From: Chrysemys picta bellii
Lineage: Eukaryota; Chordata; Testudines; Emydidae
DNA length: 64,000 nt
Assembly: GCF_011386835.1 (NCBI RefSeq)
Contig: NC_088791.1
Location: 27,626,998-27,690,997 of the forward strand
Direction of reading: 5' to 3'
Shown here in pieces: positions 19,998 through 30,169 of the stretch (position 1 is its first letter; each line of letters begins with the position of its first letter). Position numbers and translations under genes: made by a program. The notes beneath the pieces were generated by a model, which searched no databases, was not told where the DNA came from, and saw nothing but the letters and a program-made list of their open reading frames with translations.

Positions 19998-20102
19998 ACT
20001 TGGTCCTGCTAGTGAAGGCAGGTAAGCTGAACTCGATGACCTTTCAAGGTCCCTTCCAGTTCTAGGAGATAGGATATCTCCATTAATTTATTTATATTTA
20101 TA
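19998..20102 (+). mobile_element. turtle tRNA-derived SINE, 5'-truncated
   Basis: The stretch starts at ACTTGGTCCTGCTAGTGAAG and reads through CTCGATGACCTTTCAAGGTC and CTTCCAGTTCTAGGAGATAG to an AT-rich tail. This is the 3' half of the Cry-type SINE found complete at 20209-20412. Confidence 0.8.
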
Positions 20103-20208
20103 GAGCTAAAATTCAGAGAGATCTTGATAAATTGGAGAACTGGGCTACAGACAACAAAGTGAAATTCAACAAAGACAAATGTAAGGTGCTACATTTAAGG
20201 AAGAGGAT

Positions 20209-20412
20209 GGGAGGGATAGCTCAGTGGTTTGAGCATTGGCCTGCTAAACCCAGGATTGTGAGTTCAATCCTTAAGAGGGCCACTTAGGAATCTAGGGCAA
20301 AATCAGTACTTGGTCCTGCTAGTGAAGGCAGGGGGCTGGACTCAATGACCTTTTGGGGTCCCTTCCGGCTCTATGAGATAGGTATATCTTCATATATTAT
20401 TATTATATTATA
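20209..20412 (+). mobile_element. complete turtle Cry/PolIII-type SINE
   Basis: A tRNA-like head contains an A box (TAGCTCAGTGG, 20217-20227) and a B box (GTTCAATCC, 20262-20270) for RNA polymerase III. It is followed by the unique body (CACTTAGGAATCTAGGGC, TTGGTCCTGCTAGTGAAGGC, GACCTTTTGGGGTCCCTTCC) and an ATT-rich tail. The layout is that of the tRNA-Lys-related SINE of cryptodiran turtles and is the main pointer to the organism. Flanking AAGAGGAT and AAGAAAAG may be a degraded target duplication. Confidence 0.85.
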
Positions 20413-20688
20413 TAAGAAAAGCCAAATGCACAAATACAGAATGGGGGTAAATGGCTTGGCAGCAGCACTGCTAAGAAGAATCTGGGAGTTGTGGTGGATC
20501 ACAACCTCAACAGGAGTCAGCAATGCAATGCTTTTGCAAAAAAAGCAAATGCAATTTTAGGTTGCATTAATAGAGGCATAGCATGCAAGTCACGAGAGGT
20601 GACAGTACCACTTTACTCAGCACTGGTTGGGCCTCAGCTGGAACAGTGTGTCCAGTTTCGGTCACCAATGTATAGAAAGGATGTAGAG

Positions 20689-21218
20689 CAGTGGTTCTCA
20701 ACCCGCGGGCTGCATGTGGCCCAGTGCTAAAGGGTGGTGGGGTCCACGGCTGAGGCTGCCATGTGGTGGGGTCCAGGGTCAGGGCTGCCACCGGGCAGGG
20801 TCTAGGGTGGGGGTTGAGACTGCTTCCCGGCCCCCACAATAGGGTCTGGCGTTAGAGTTGCTGCCTGGCCCCACACAGCAGGGTTGGGGTTGGGGCTCCC
20901 GTCTGGCCCCACACAGCAGAGTCCAGAGTCGGGGCTGCTGCCTGGCCCCACACAGCAGGGTTGGGGTTGGGGCTCCCGTCTGGCCACACAGCAGAGTCCA
21001 GAGTCGGGGCTGCTGCCCGGCCCCACACAGCAGGGTCTGGGGTTGGGGCTGCCACCTCACCCAGCAAGATCCAGAGTCTGGGGTCGGGGCTGCTGCTTGG
21101 CCCCACACAATGGGGTCTGGCTTCGGGGCTGCCACCCAGCAACATACAGCAGGATCTGGGGTCAGGGCTGCCGCCTGGCATATGCAGCCCACAGTGATTA
21201 ATAGGTTGAGAACCACTC
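20689..21218. mobile_element. non-autonomous hAT (Charlie-type ends) with internal minisatellite
   Basis: The ends are CAGTGGTTCTCAACC and GGTTGAGAACCACT(C). The exact 8-bp duplication ATGTAGAG stands at 20681-20688 and 21219-21226, both in CR1 sequence. The interior is occupied by tandem units of about 40 bases built on GGTTGGGGCT..CTGGCCCCACACAGCAG, from about 20760 to 21180. No transposase is present. Confidence 0.9.
20760..21180. repeat. minisatellite inside the hAT element
   Basis: About ten imperfect units carry GTC(T/C)GG..GGGGCTG(C)..CTGGCCCCACACAGCAG with single-base and short length changes. All long open frames here, on both strands, are translations of this array. Confidence 0.8.
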
Positions 21219-21330
21219 ATGTAGAGAAATTGGAAAGGATCCAGAGGCGAGTGACAAAGATGATCAAAGGGATGGAATGCAAGTCATTTGAGCACTGTCA
21301 ACTCTTAGACATGCTCAGTATACCCATTTC

Positions 21331-21831
21331 AATCAAAGATTTAAACACACACATTAATGTGGTAAGTACACTTGTTTGTTATTTTCCTCTAAATGTTATA
21401 ATAAAGCTTCTAAGATTCTGGAAACTAATTGCATTATTCATTGAACTAATTCAGATGCAGTTGATAACCTAAGGAAGGTGATTTGCTTTCAAGCTGCTGG
21501 GCTTTTTCTGCTCTTACTTTTCTTGTTTTGGCTTTATACTTTAGAGCTAAATTCATGAATGATTTTTCACAAGCAGCCAGCGCAGGACTTGGCAACGTCA
21601 GGGCTTCCAGCAGTGAGGTTAAGACCTACAATCATAAGAAGCCTTTTGTGGATAGTTGAAAGTAGGTTGATTTCAAGAAGGAACAAGAGACCACACACTT
21701 AGCTCAAATTATTAATGATAACATCCTACACTTGGAAATGACATATTTTGCTTAGAGGAATTATATCTCTTTCTCCAATTATTTACTTTTGCTGGTTCTG
21801 CTGTGCAAACAGCACAAGTAACTTCAGGATA
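21331..21831. other. no recognisable feature
   Basis: AT-rich unique-looking sequence. Confidence 0.4.
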
Positions 21832-21839
21832 GGGTGACC

Positions 21840-21952
21840 AGATAGCAAGTGTGAAAAATCAGAAGGGGGGTGAGGGGTAATAGGTTCCTATATAAGAAAA
21901 AGTCCCAAATATCGGGACCGTCCCTATAAAATCAGGACATCTGGTCACCCTA
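21840..21952. mobile_element. hAT-type MITE, 113 bp
   Basis: The ends TAGGGTGACCAGAT and ATCTGGTCACCCTA are perfect 14-bp inverted repeats. The flanks CTTCAGGA (21832-21839) and CTTCAGGG (21953-21960) match at 7 of 8 bases. The middle carries ATCGGGACCGTCCCTAT, a palindrome typical of this widespread sauropsid MITE. Confidence 0.9.
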
Positions 21953-22794
21953 CTTCAGGGCATTTATTATATACATTGTGACAGCCCAAGCCATTATGGG
22001 ATAAATCATACTCCCATATTCACCACTGCATTGAACTTCAGCTACAGTCTCTTCATGGGGGAAGAAAGCAGGCACTGGGACTCCAGTGGTCCTAGAAAGG
22101 GAATCTGCTGCTTTTCCCTCCTCCCCTGAGAGTTCCCCATGAACTGGCTTATGTATTACACAGCATTAGATGTGATCACAAAGCATTCTCTTGTACTGAA
22201 CAAAGAAGCTAAGAATCTCACAATATAAACAATCTCATGAGCAGAGTGATAATATAACTTCAAAAGGTTGGACTGATCTGCTGGGAACCACCCTTTCTTC
22301 TGAACTTGCTGCTGTTTCAAGGTGGGAGGCCTAGGAACTGGTGCAACTAAGGCCTAGGAAAATAGTACCTATAGACCAAGGGAGCCAGTAACTGCCACTG
22401 GGCCAATTCTAGCCTGTCCTCCGGCATGTGTATATAACTCCTACCAACTTCAATGGGAATTGTGCAAAAATAGCTAAAGTCAGAATTTGACCCTTAGGGC
22501 TAAATGATGTTGCAATGCTCAGTGAAATTCACATCCCTGAGTTAGGTGCCTAGCTCCCTGTACAAGGCATGGGGAGAGTTAGGTGCCTAAGCATGCAATT
22601 CACAAAGGCCAGCATTCTGAGCAGGGAGCCACCTAAGCTAGCCAGTAGGAAATGCTGAGAAGAAGGATCTCTCCTAAACCTCATCCCCCTCAGGGAGTTA
22701 GGTGCCTATGACAAGGCTGGAGGGAGGCTCCTGGCTCCACTCAGGATTCACAGCCATAAACCCTCTCATGCAGTTAGGCACCTACGCCTGGTCA

Positions 22795-22984
22795 GCTCTT
22801 TTTGGGCCGGGGCTGGTGCGCTCGGCTGGAACTGGGGCTGGCGTCCCAGGGAGGGGGCAGAGTTGGGGCGGGGACTTTAGGAAAGGGGCGGAGTTGGGGT
22901 GGGGCTGGGAAGGGGGCGGAGTTGGGGCAGGGCGGGGCCCCTTGGAGTGTCCTCTTTTTGTTATTTTAGAAAATGGTAACCCTA
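22795..22984 (+). mobile_element. truncated hAT, same family as 11345-14805
   Basis: The G-run array (GGGGCGGAGTTGGGGTGGGG) is followed by GGAGTGTCCTCTTTTT and the exact terminus ATGGTAACCCTA. This is the right end of the intact transposon's family. A CTCTTTTTGGGCCGG at the left may be what is left of the other end. No duplication was found. Confidence 0.7.
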
Positions 22985-23168
22985 GCTTAGACATGAGTTA
23001 GGTGCCAAGCTACTGGGTCATGTCAGGACATTCATGGCTGTGCACAAGGTCAGTTATTGAAATTTAGGTGCCATGGTGTACAGGAAGACTTTGGCAAACC
23101 AGTAAAGTGCCTGAAACCACTACTGCTTATTGCTAAAAGTAGCCAAGTCAGCAGGCCGTAAATTGGCC

Positions 23169-23780
23169 ATGTAGCGGCCTTAGCTTTACCAAGGCAGGAG
23201 GGGAGGGGTTTTTGGGTGCCACAGAAAGGGCAGCTTGACCCCGCGTCCTTCCTGCTAAGAATGTTGAAATTGCTGATATATGTATTTTAGAAAAACAGGA
23301 AGCTTGTCTATAATGTGCCCTTAGGAATGTGTCTGTTAGGGTCCCAAGGCATGTACACTCTGAAAAAAACATATCTGGTTAATTGACGATCATAAAAAAA
23401 CCTCTTGCTTGACCTTACTTAGCAAGTTTTCTTTAAGTGATATGTCTTTGTATTACAAATGTATAAATAAGGAAAAAATTTTGAGGTAGGTGGACTCTTC
23501 GGGAGGCTTTCTTCAGGGACACGCCCTCTGGATGCATCTTGGGGTCTCCACTGGCAGACAGAAGTTTGGCCAACGGAAGCCTGTCGCTGTGCCACTCGAA
23601 AGCCACTCAGCTCTGGTAATTATCAAGGGTTGGGGGTGTTTTACTAACCTGTTGCGGACGTGTGTAAATGCTTGAGACTAATTAAAGTTTAGCTTTAAGT
23701 AAAAGCACTCTTGTGTTGTCCTGTTTGTGCCAGCCATCTATCGGTTGGACGGCCGTGTCTCCCTTGATTTATTTCCTGAC
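23169..23780 (+). mobile_element. probable solo LTR of an endogenous retrovirus
   Basis: The region starts TGTAGCGGCC, has a TATA-type TATAAATAAGG at about 23461, a run of promoter-like sequence, an ATTAAAGTTTAGC polyadenylation-type signal near 23680 with a GT-rich stretch after it, and ends TTATTTCCTGACA. This order (TG, TATA, poly-A signal, CA) is an LTR's U3-R-U5. There is no coding region on either side and the target duplication is unclear, so the exact ends are approximate. Confidence 0.6.
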
Positions 23781-24094
23781 ACCACCTCACACAGAGTAAA
23801 AGTTACCAAGAGCTTTGGGCTAAAAAAAACCCGGGTAACAATGGGTACTTTAAGAGGGGAAACTTTAAGAGGGAAACATAGGTACCTAGAGAACTTTAGG
23901 CACCTATAGGGTTAGGTGGCAGCTGAGCAGGGACTTTATGAATAGCTGTGGTGCCTACATGTTGGACTTAGGCATCTAAAGTACAGCTAGGTGCCTAAGT
24001 CCGTTTGTGAATCCTATCCTTAGTGTGGACCCTCTTATATGTTCTTGTGCTTAATGACTACTGCTATTAGAATTGTAATAAATGTTCTTATCAT

Positions 24095-24290
24095 ACCCTG
24101 CACTTCTATAGCATTTTCCAATTGAAAGCATCTCATGTTACTTAATCTTTACAAAACCCTATGAAATGGTATGTATAACCATTTTTACAAAGGGGAAACT
24201 GAGGCACAAAGCAGTCACATAGTCATTGGCAGAGCCTCAACTTCCAGTGCTGTGCTTTAGACCAGATTCCCTATCCTAACACCACATTGA
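24095..24290 (-). mobile_element. MIR SINE
   Basis: GGGGAAACTGAGGCACAAAG and the neighbouring ATTTTTACAAAG, AGTCATTGGCAGAGCC stretch is the reverse complement of the MIR core (CTTTGTGCCTCAGTTTCCCC type). Degraded and ancient, shared by amniotes. Confidence 0.7.
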
Positions 24291-24680
24291 ACAATTTTAG
24301 CACTTGCATTTTTATTGTAAACGTATCAAGGATAATCTATTTAAATAGCTGCTAGGCTTTTACTTTACCATGTAATCTTTACCCTCAATGAGTCACTGAC
24401 TGTGACATCATCTTAAAGGTATCGTATCAAATCAACTTAAACCCTGACAGAGTCCATATGATACAGAGAGCAAGAGAGGCACTCGCATGGAACAATATAC
24501 AAGACTCATGATGCGATCCTGTAAGCCATTGTTTACTTGCAATTGCTACTATTTGAAATGAAGCAAGACACATTCTCAGGAGCTCTTCAATCTGAAAGAG
24601 TTAGATTCACAAAACCAGTTGCAGAGTAACTGCCATTTGCCAATCACCACGTGGCTATAAGCGGCACCACATAAAGGATA

Positions 24681-24982
24681 GTTACCTGTTCCGTAACTGA
24701 CGTTCTTCGAGATGTGTTGCTCAGGTGTATTCCACTATAGGTGTGCATGCTCGCCCCATGCACCAGTGCTGGAAGTTTTTCCCTTAGCAGTATCCGTACT
24801 GGGGGAGCACCACTGGGACCCCTGGAGTGGCGCCTCTATATCGCGCCATAAAGAGGGCTGCGTGCTCCCCCCCACCCTCAGTTCCTTTTTGCCAGACAAC
24901 TCCGACAGAGAGGAAGGAGGGTGGAACGTGGAATACACCTGAGCAACACATCTGGAAGAACGCCAGTTACGGAACAGGTAAC
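24681..24982. repeat. hairpin at the DIRS 3' end
   Basis: Arms 24681-24735 and 24928-24982 are inverted copies matching at 53 of 55 bases. The interior is the terminal repeat. A third copy of the CTTCGAG..TTGCTCA..TATTCCAC..ATAGGTG block lies just inside, at 24990-25035. Confidence 0.85.
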
Positions 24983-25079
24983 TGTCTTTTCTTCTTCGAG
25001 TGATTGCTCATGTGTATTCCACCATAGGTGACTCCAAGCTATACCTGATGGAGGCGGGTAGGAGTTTAAGTGTAAAGTT

Positions 25080-26378
25080 TTAAGGGTTACCCGGGCGGAG
25101 CACCGCCCTACCAAACCCGGCGTCATCCCTCGTTTGGGAGACGATTGCATAGTGCGATGAGAAGGTGTGGATAGAGGACCACATAGCAGCCCTACAGATG
25201 TCCTGAATAGGGACATGAGCCACATAGGCTGCTGAAGAGGCCTGAGCTCTCGTGGAATGCGCCTTCACAATAGGAGGCGGGGGAACCCTGCCAGGTCGTA
25301 ACAGGTGCGAATGCACAAGGTGATCCAGCGGGAGATCCGCTGGGTGGAAACTGGTTGTCCCTCATGCGCTCGGCCGAAGCAATAAAAAGCTGGGGGGACT
25401 TCCTAAATGGCCTGGTTCTGTCCAGGTAAAAGGCCAGCGCTCTGCGCACATCTAACATGTGCAGGCGGCGCTCCTCATTGGAGGAGTGGGACTTAGGACA
25501 GAAGATCGGAAGGAAAAATATCCTGATCCATGTGAAAAGCCGAGACTACCTTCAGCAAAAAGGCGGGGTGAGGGCGGAGCTGAACTTTGTCCTTATGGAA
25601 GACCATATACGGTGGTTCAGAGGTCAGGGCCCTGAGCTCGGAGACCCGGCGGGCTGAGGTGATAGCCACTAAGAACGCCACCTTCCATGACAAGTGGGAC
25701 CACAAACACGTGGCTAAGGGCTCGAAAGGAGGCCCTGTCAGGTGGGAGAGCACCAGGTTCAGGTCCCAGAGTGGGACCGGGAGGTCTGGCGTAAGGGAAG
25801 GCCCGATCTAAGCCTTTTAGAAACCGGGACATCATGTGATGTGAAAACACCGAAAGGCCCTGCACCGGGAGGTGGAAAACCGAAATGGTCGCCAGGTGCA
25901 CCCTGATCGAGGAGGGTGCCAGCCCTTGGGTCCTAAGGGACAGGAGATAATCGAGGACAAGTTGGATAGACGTGGAAGAGGGAGAGGAACCTTTATCCCT
26001 TGCCCACACAGAGAACCTGTACCACTTAGACAGGTACGTTCGACGCGTCGAGGGTTTCCTACTTTCCAGCAGGACCTTTCTAACATCCTCAGAACACCTC
26101 CCCTCCTCCGCATTCAACCATGGAGCAGCCACGCTGTCAGGTGGAGCGGGGCGAGGTTGGGGTGGAGGAGACGACCTTCCTCCTGTGAGAGGAGGTCCGG
26201 GCGGAGCAGCAGCCTGCGAGGGGGGGCCGCTAAGAGTTGCAGTAGGGTCCCGTACCGATGTTAACGGGTCCAGTCCGGGGCTATGAGGATAACCCACGCC
26301 CCATCTGACTTCACCTTCTGTAGGACCCTGCCTGTTAGGGGGAAGGGCGGGAAGGCGTACAACAGGGGCACCGACCAT
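25080..26378 (-). pseudogene. DIRS tyrosine recombinase, frame-broken
   Basis: The protein runs over three or more minus frames. First comes the core-binding domain (LLESRKPSTRRTYLSKWYRF, then VLDYLLSLRTQGLAPSSIRVHLATIS) in 26378-25617. Next is the first catalytic Arg in AITSARRVSEL (codons near 25646-25651), and LDVRRALAFYLDRT. Then come HSTR (25248-25259), giving the His and second Arg, and the nucleophile Tyr in TFSSHYAI (codon 25149-25151). So all the R..HxxR..Y residues can still be pointed to, but indels near 25617-25640, 25480 and 25310 keep them apart. In a working element it integrates the circular DNA intermediate. Confidence 0.85.
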
Positions 26379-26707
26379 GGGAACAGGAACGCATCCGATA
26401 TCGCCCCGTCACCCTCTCCTGCTCTGGAGCAGAATCGGGGACACTGGCGATTCTGGGCGGTGGCGAACAAGTCTACCTGGGGAGTACCCCACTGTAGGAA
26501 GATCCACCTGGCCACTTCCTTGTGCAGGGACCACTCGTGCTGTTGGGAGAAAACCCTGCTCAGGCGGTCCGCGAGCGTGTTGCTCTTGCCGGGCAGGTAA
26601 GAGGCCCGCAGGAGTATGTTGTGGGCTATACAAAACTCCCACAGGAGCTGGGCTTCCCGGCATAAGGCCCAGGAATGTGTGTCCCCCTGCTTGTTGACAT
26701 AATACAA
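26261..26707 (-). pseudogene. DIRS RNase H domain, second part
   Basis: The frame opens with YYVNKQGDTHSWALCREAQL, followed by ASYLPGKSNTLADRLSR and GTPQVDLFATAQN. These are the hallmarks of the DIRS-type RNase H (the HLPG.N..AD.LSR block with its Asp) and the downstream region that links to the recombinase. The upstream RT and the first RNase H acidic residues are gone. In an intact element this domain degrades the RNA of the RNA-DNA hybrid. Confidence 0.75.
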
Positions 26708-27351
26708 GGCAGCTTTCCACGGGACCGGGGGCCCGACTGAGGTGGCGCTCCCAGCACCAGAAGGGCTAGGATGTCACGCGCGGCCTGAGCTGCCTTTGGC
26801 GTCGAAGGCATGCGTACTTCAGGCGAGGCTTGCGCAGACGGGACCAGACTACTCCGCTCAGCTCGAGTCAGAGGTCTCTGTCCCGATGGGGATCGCGGGC
26901 TGCCCAACTCGGGTCTGGCCTCACCCCTCTCCTTCTCTCGGCGCCGCTGAGTCTTCCCTTGCTTCTTACTGGGAGAGCAGTGCCGAGTCGACGACAGTGC
27001 CTCGCTGCGCACCGACGACGCGGTGCCAGGCGCGGAGTCGGGTCGACGCGCCGGTGCCAGTGCCAATGCCGACTCCATTAGTAAGGCGTGGAGTCGGATC
27101 TCATGCTCCCGCTTCGTCCGGGGTTTGAAAGAACGGCAAATCTTACAACGCTTACTAACATGAGCCTTGCCCAGAGAGCGAAGACACTGAGAGTGTGGAT
27201 TGCTTCTGGGCATGGAGTTGCGACAAGAGTAGCACGACTTGAAGCCTGGGCCACGGGGCATGCCCCGAGCCAGGCACTGACGAAAGAAAAGTTCAGCAAA
27301 GGAAAAGTTCAGTGAACTAGATATCACTAAGGCTATAAACGCTGCAGCCAA
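26626..27351 (-). pseudogene. DIRS gag-like protein, N-terminal part
   Basis: A 241-codon minus-strand frame. Near residues 38-72 is the Cys-rich signature of DIRS gag proteins (CYSCRNSMPRSNPHSQCLRS, then GKAHVSKRCKIC), followed by a basic and then a Ser/Arg/Pro-rich low-complexity region (residues about 95-185). The last 50 or so residues (after about 26770) run into the RNase H segment in a wrong frame, marking the deletion point. The capsid-like second half of the protein, seen in the other DIRS relic at 46031-46518, is absent. It would package the element's RNA. Confidence 0.7.
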
Positions 27352-27394
27352 GGCCTGAGCAAGTTCCGACTACCTTCACTGGCGGCAAGAAGGA

Positions 27395-27582
27395 ACTGAG
27401 GGTGGGGGGGGAGCACGCAGCCCCCTTTATGGCACGATATACCTGCACCACTCCAGGGGTTGCAGCGGTGCTCCCCCAGTACGGATACTGCTAAGGGAAA
27501 AACTTCCAGCACCAGTGCACGTGGCGAGCACACACACCTATAGTGGAATACACCTGAGCAATCACTCGAAGAAGAATGTCAG
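27395..27582. repeat. DIRS inverted terminal repeat, right side
   Basis: Reverse complement of about 24695-24895 with scattered differences. Shared blocks include GGTGCTCCCCCAGTACGGAT and TAGTGGAATACACCTGAGCA. Confidence 0.8.
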
Positions 27583-29550
27583 GATGCCTGAGACTGCGCT
27601 GGGTCTCATCAACCCCTGCAGGGGAGTAAGAGGCCCTGTCTAAAGTAACAGGCACACTTAAATCCCTGAAGGAAGTCCAAGAAGACAAAATAATGCCAGC
27701 AGGAGCAACAGCATACATTTTATATGTTCAAATTGTCTGCACCTTAGAGAGGCATTCAGGGACTTGAGCTCCATATCATGCCTGTCACCATGACAGTGAA
27801 AAGTTATTGTCATAAAGAAACAGCCTCAAGAGCTATGAGTGTGTGGTGATACAGCACTATAAAGATCAATACAAACTATTGCAGTAGGCAATAAGCCACT
27901 GAAAGGCCCAATAGTCTGTTTATTTCATTTTAACTGAAAAGAGTTGGCCTTGTATGTTTATCTTCTGCTCTATTGTTAACTCTGTAAATAAACTTATCTC
28001 AGTTGCTCTGGAGTTCTGCACCTTTACTTAGTAAGAATGTACCTGTAGAAATGATGCACTCTGGGCCTTCAACTACGAACCTATAACAGACAGGCTGAAT
28101 GTAACCTATAACAAATGTTTTAAATTTAGTTTACACTTATTTATCAGACTGAATCCCTCTCCCAGTGTGTTAAATTGGAGCATACAGCACATATATCTGA
28201 TAATGGAATCTGTGTATATGTCTTAAGGGTTAATGTGAAGTCTAAATTTTTTGTTATATTCTTAACATTAAATTGATGTGGTGAATCCTTTGATTTCAGT
28301 GCACCACTAAAATCGGGTATTAAACAATGACTGCTACTGTTGAGTAGACTTACAATCTTATTTTCTCTATTTGTGAGACAAGACATTTGTGTCCAAGAGA
28401 ATTGAACTGCATTTGGATGGTGTGTATAATATATTTGGAATAGCTTACATTTTAGGCATGGGGAAAAATAATTCCTATACATGTCAAAAAAATTAAACAA
28501 GAATCATGTGCACACTAGTGAGAAAGAAGTCAAAGCATATGTCATTATTCTACATGCAAACTAAAAATGGCTATGAAACTGACAGCCATATTGTAATATG
28601 TACAGTATGCAGTCCTCTGTGGAAAGAGTTTGTGTTTCAAATGTTCAAAGGAAAAAGTACACCGGGGGCGCCTGATGTCTCAAAGATCAAAACATTGCCT
28701 GGTGTAAAGCACTGCATTTTCTGCAGTACTATGTCATATTTCTAGTGCCAGCTACAGGTCAAAAAAGGATTACTGACAGGAGGGGGTTACAGTTGGGGAT
28801 AATTCCTGAGCCTCATATGCCTTAGCCTCCACCTCATCACTGTATCATATTTTAGAGTCATTTCCATTTATTATTGGAAATTTTGATTCTCTGAGGCCTT
28901 GTCTTTTTCTTTTTTTTTAATTAAAAAGGTAGATTATTTGAAGCTCAAAAGTCTGACATTTGTAGGTAGTTTTAAAATGTCGGAGAGACGCAACAATACC
29001 TTAAAGATCTGTTAAAGGGAGAATTAAAAAGGAAACAAACTTTTAGTATGATTTAGCCTGGCAACTGTCCAAACTCTGGGCTTTGGCAGATTGCTGTTTG
29101 GTTATAACAGAAGCCACTTCCTTAGTAGCAACAGGCATATCAACACTATTGTGCATTTCCTGGGATGAGCTTTTGGGTATTTCAATCTTGTGGGTAAAAG
29201 TTTGACGCTGTGCAATGTTGCCTGTATAGATCTGCGTGATTTAAAAACAAAACACCACTGGCACACTAGGGAATTCTCCCATGAATATCTAACTCAGAAG
29301 AAATGAATCAGTGTATTTTTCTTCCTCCCCTGTCTCTGGGAACTCTGACAGCTCCATTCAGTTTCAAGGGAGAAGGCAAGCTTTAGTGGAAGTTTGCCTC
29401 TGAGGGTTCCTCTACAGCTGCAGATGACTCACTCTAGGAGAGCCCTTTCAATTAGCTTTAAAGAGACATGGTCACCGTTTTTTTTTTTTAAATAATTATT
29501 TTCAAAACATTTTAAGCTTTTGATATAATATCCTTTAAATAGCACAGCTT
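27583..29550. other. no recognisable feature
   Basis: About 2 kb of AT-rich sequence with no bounded repeat. Short frames at 28144-28745 lack motifs. Confidence 0.35.
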
Positions 29551-29551
29551 G

Positions 29552-29579
29552 TTCTTTCTTTCTTTCTTTCTTTCTTTCT
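29552..29579. repeat. (TTTC)n microsatellite
   Basis: Seven tandem TTCT units. Confidence 0.95.
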
Positions 29580-29897
29580 ACCCCATTTTTACAATATGGT
29601 AGGAGGAGCAGGCCAAGTAACACCAACAAATGTGTCAGGGCCTCTCTCCTACCGTTCCATCAAGATGATATTCCTGCCTCTTTGGTAGCAGCAGCACTCT
29701 TAAGGCAAAGCTTCTCAGATTCCAAATTCCTTCCTGAGACCTGTAGAGGAATCATGGGGGTGAACCCCTCTTTCTCTGCTGCCTTACTGCCCTGCTCCCA
29801 TTGTTTCCCCACTCCATGGAGAGATATGAGGAGGGACGAAGGGGTGCTTTCTAGCTATTCTCCCCAAGCTCCCATTGCTGCCTGGTTCTGTACAGTT
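29580..29897. other. no recognisable feature
   Basis: Unique-looking flank of the following MITE. Confidence 0.35.
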
Positions 29898-29905
29898 CTC
29901 TAAGG

Positions 29906-30161
29906 CAGTGTTTCCCAAATTTGGGACACCGCTTGTGTAGGGAAAGCCCCTGGAGGGGCAGGCCGGTTTGTTTACTTGGAGCTGCTGGAAGCGGCGGCCA
30001 GTACGTCCCTCGGCCCGCGCCGCTTCCACCAGCTCCCATTGGCCTGGAGCAGCGAACCGCGGCCAGTGGGAGCCGCGATCAGTCAAACCTGCGGACACGG
30101 CAGGTAAAGAAACCGGCCCACCTTCCCTACACAAGCGACGTTCCAAGTTTGGGAAACACTG
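29906..30161. mobile_element. hAT-type MITE, 256 bp
   Basis: The ends CAGTGTTTCCCAAATTTGGG and AAGTTTGGGAAACACTG are inverted. The exact 8-bp duplication CTCTAAGG is at 29898-29905 and 30162-30169. The GC-rich interior has an inner inverted pair (GGAGCTGCTGGAAGCGGCGG and CCGCGCCGCTTCCACCAGCT). Confidence 0.93.
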
Positions 30162-30169
30162 CTCTAAGG

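Larger units (their letters stand above)
19298..21330 (+). mobile_element. old CR1 LINE, split by two SINEs and a hAT element
   Basis: CR1 pieces lie at 19298-19997, 20103-20208, 20413-20680 and 21227-21330. They are collinear with the RT domain, from SAGPDAIHPRVLKELA through the thumb to the C-terminal LERIQRRVTKMIKGME. The element is 5'- and 3'-truncated and full of stops. It belongs to a different, older subfamily from the CR1 at 3088-6376, judged from many substitutions. Confidence 0.8.
22490..24020. repeat. repeat built on TAGGTGCCTAA motifs, split by two insertions
   Basis: GTTAGGTGCCTA and its complement recur at roughly 22540, 22580, 22700, 22775, 22995, 23065, 23890, 23960 and 23990. 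The right end (CTAAGTCCGTTTGTGAATCC) mirrors the left (CAGTGAAATTCACATCCCTG) loosely. A hAT end (about 22795-22984) and an LTR (about 23169-23780) interrupt it. Probably a decayed foldback element. Family unknown. Confidence 0.4.
24681..27582 (-). mobile_element. DIRS-type retrotransposon with internal deletion
   Basis: Minus-strand order is inverted terminal repeat (27582 to about 27395), gag-like gene, second part of RNase H, tyrosine recombinase, internal complementary region (about 24985-25050), then the other inverted repeat (about 24895 to 24681). The two terminal repeats share, in inverted orientation, TGCTCAGGTGTATTCCACTA and CTGGAAGTTTTTCCCTTAGC. DIRS elements use a tyrosine recombinase instead of an integrase and make no target duplication, which fits the absence of one here. 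The reverse transcriptase and the first half of RNase H are missing between about 26720 and 26750, so this is a non-autonomous deletion derivative. Confidence 0.85.

Noticed and set aside
20209..20280. tRNA gene
   Set aside because: A and B boxes are present, but the sequence continues into the SINE body and does not fold as an intact tRNA. It is a tRNA-derived SINE.
20779..21216. Long Pro- or Gly-rich open frames on both strands
   Set aside because: They are translations of the minisatellite inside the hAT element and contain no domain.
24712..25000. MicroRNA-like hairpin
   Set aside because: The long inverted repeat belongs to the DIRS terminal structure, with a 190-base loop and far longer arms than a microRNA precursor.
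28144..28745. Short frames of 80-118 codons
   Set aside because: AT-rich, no motif, no start or splice context. Expected by chance.
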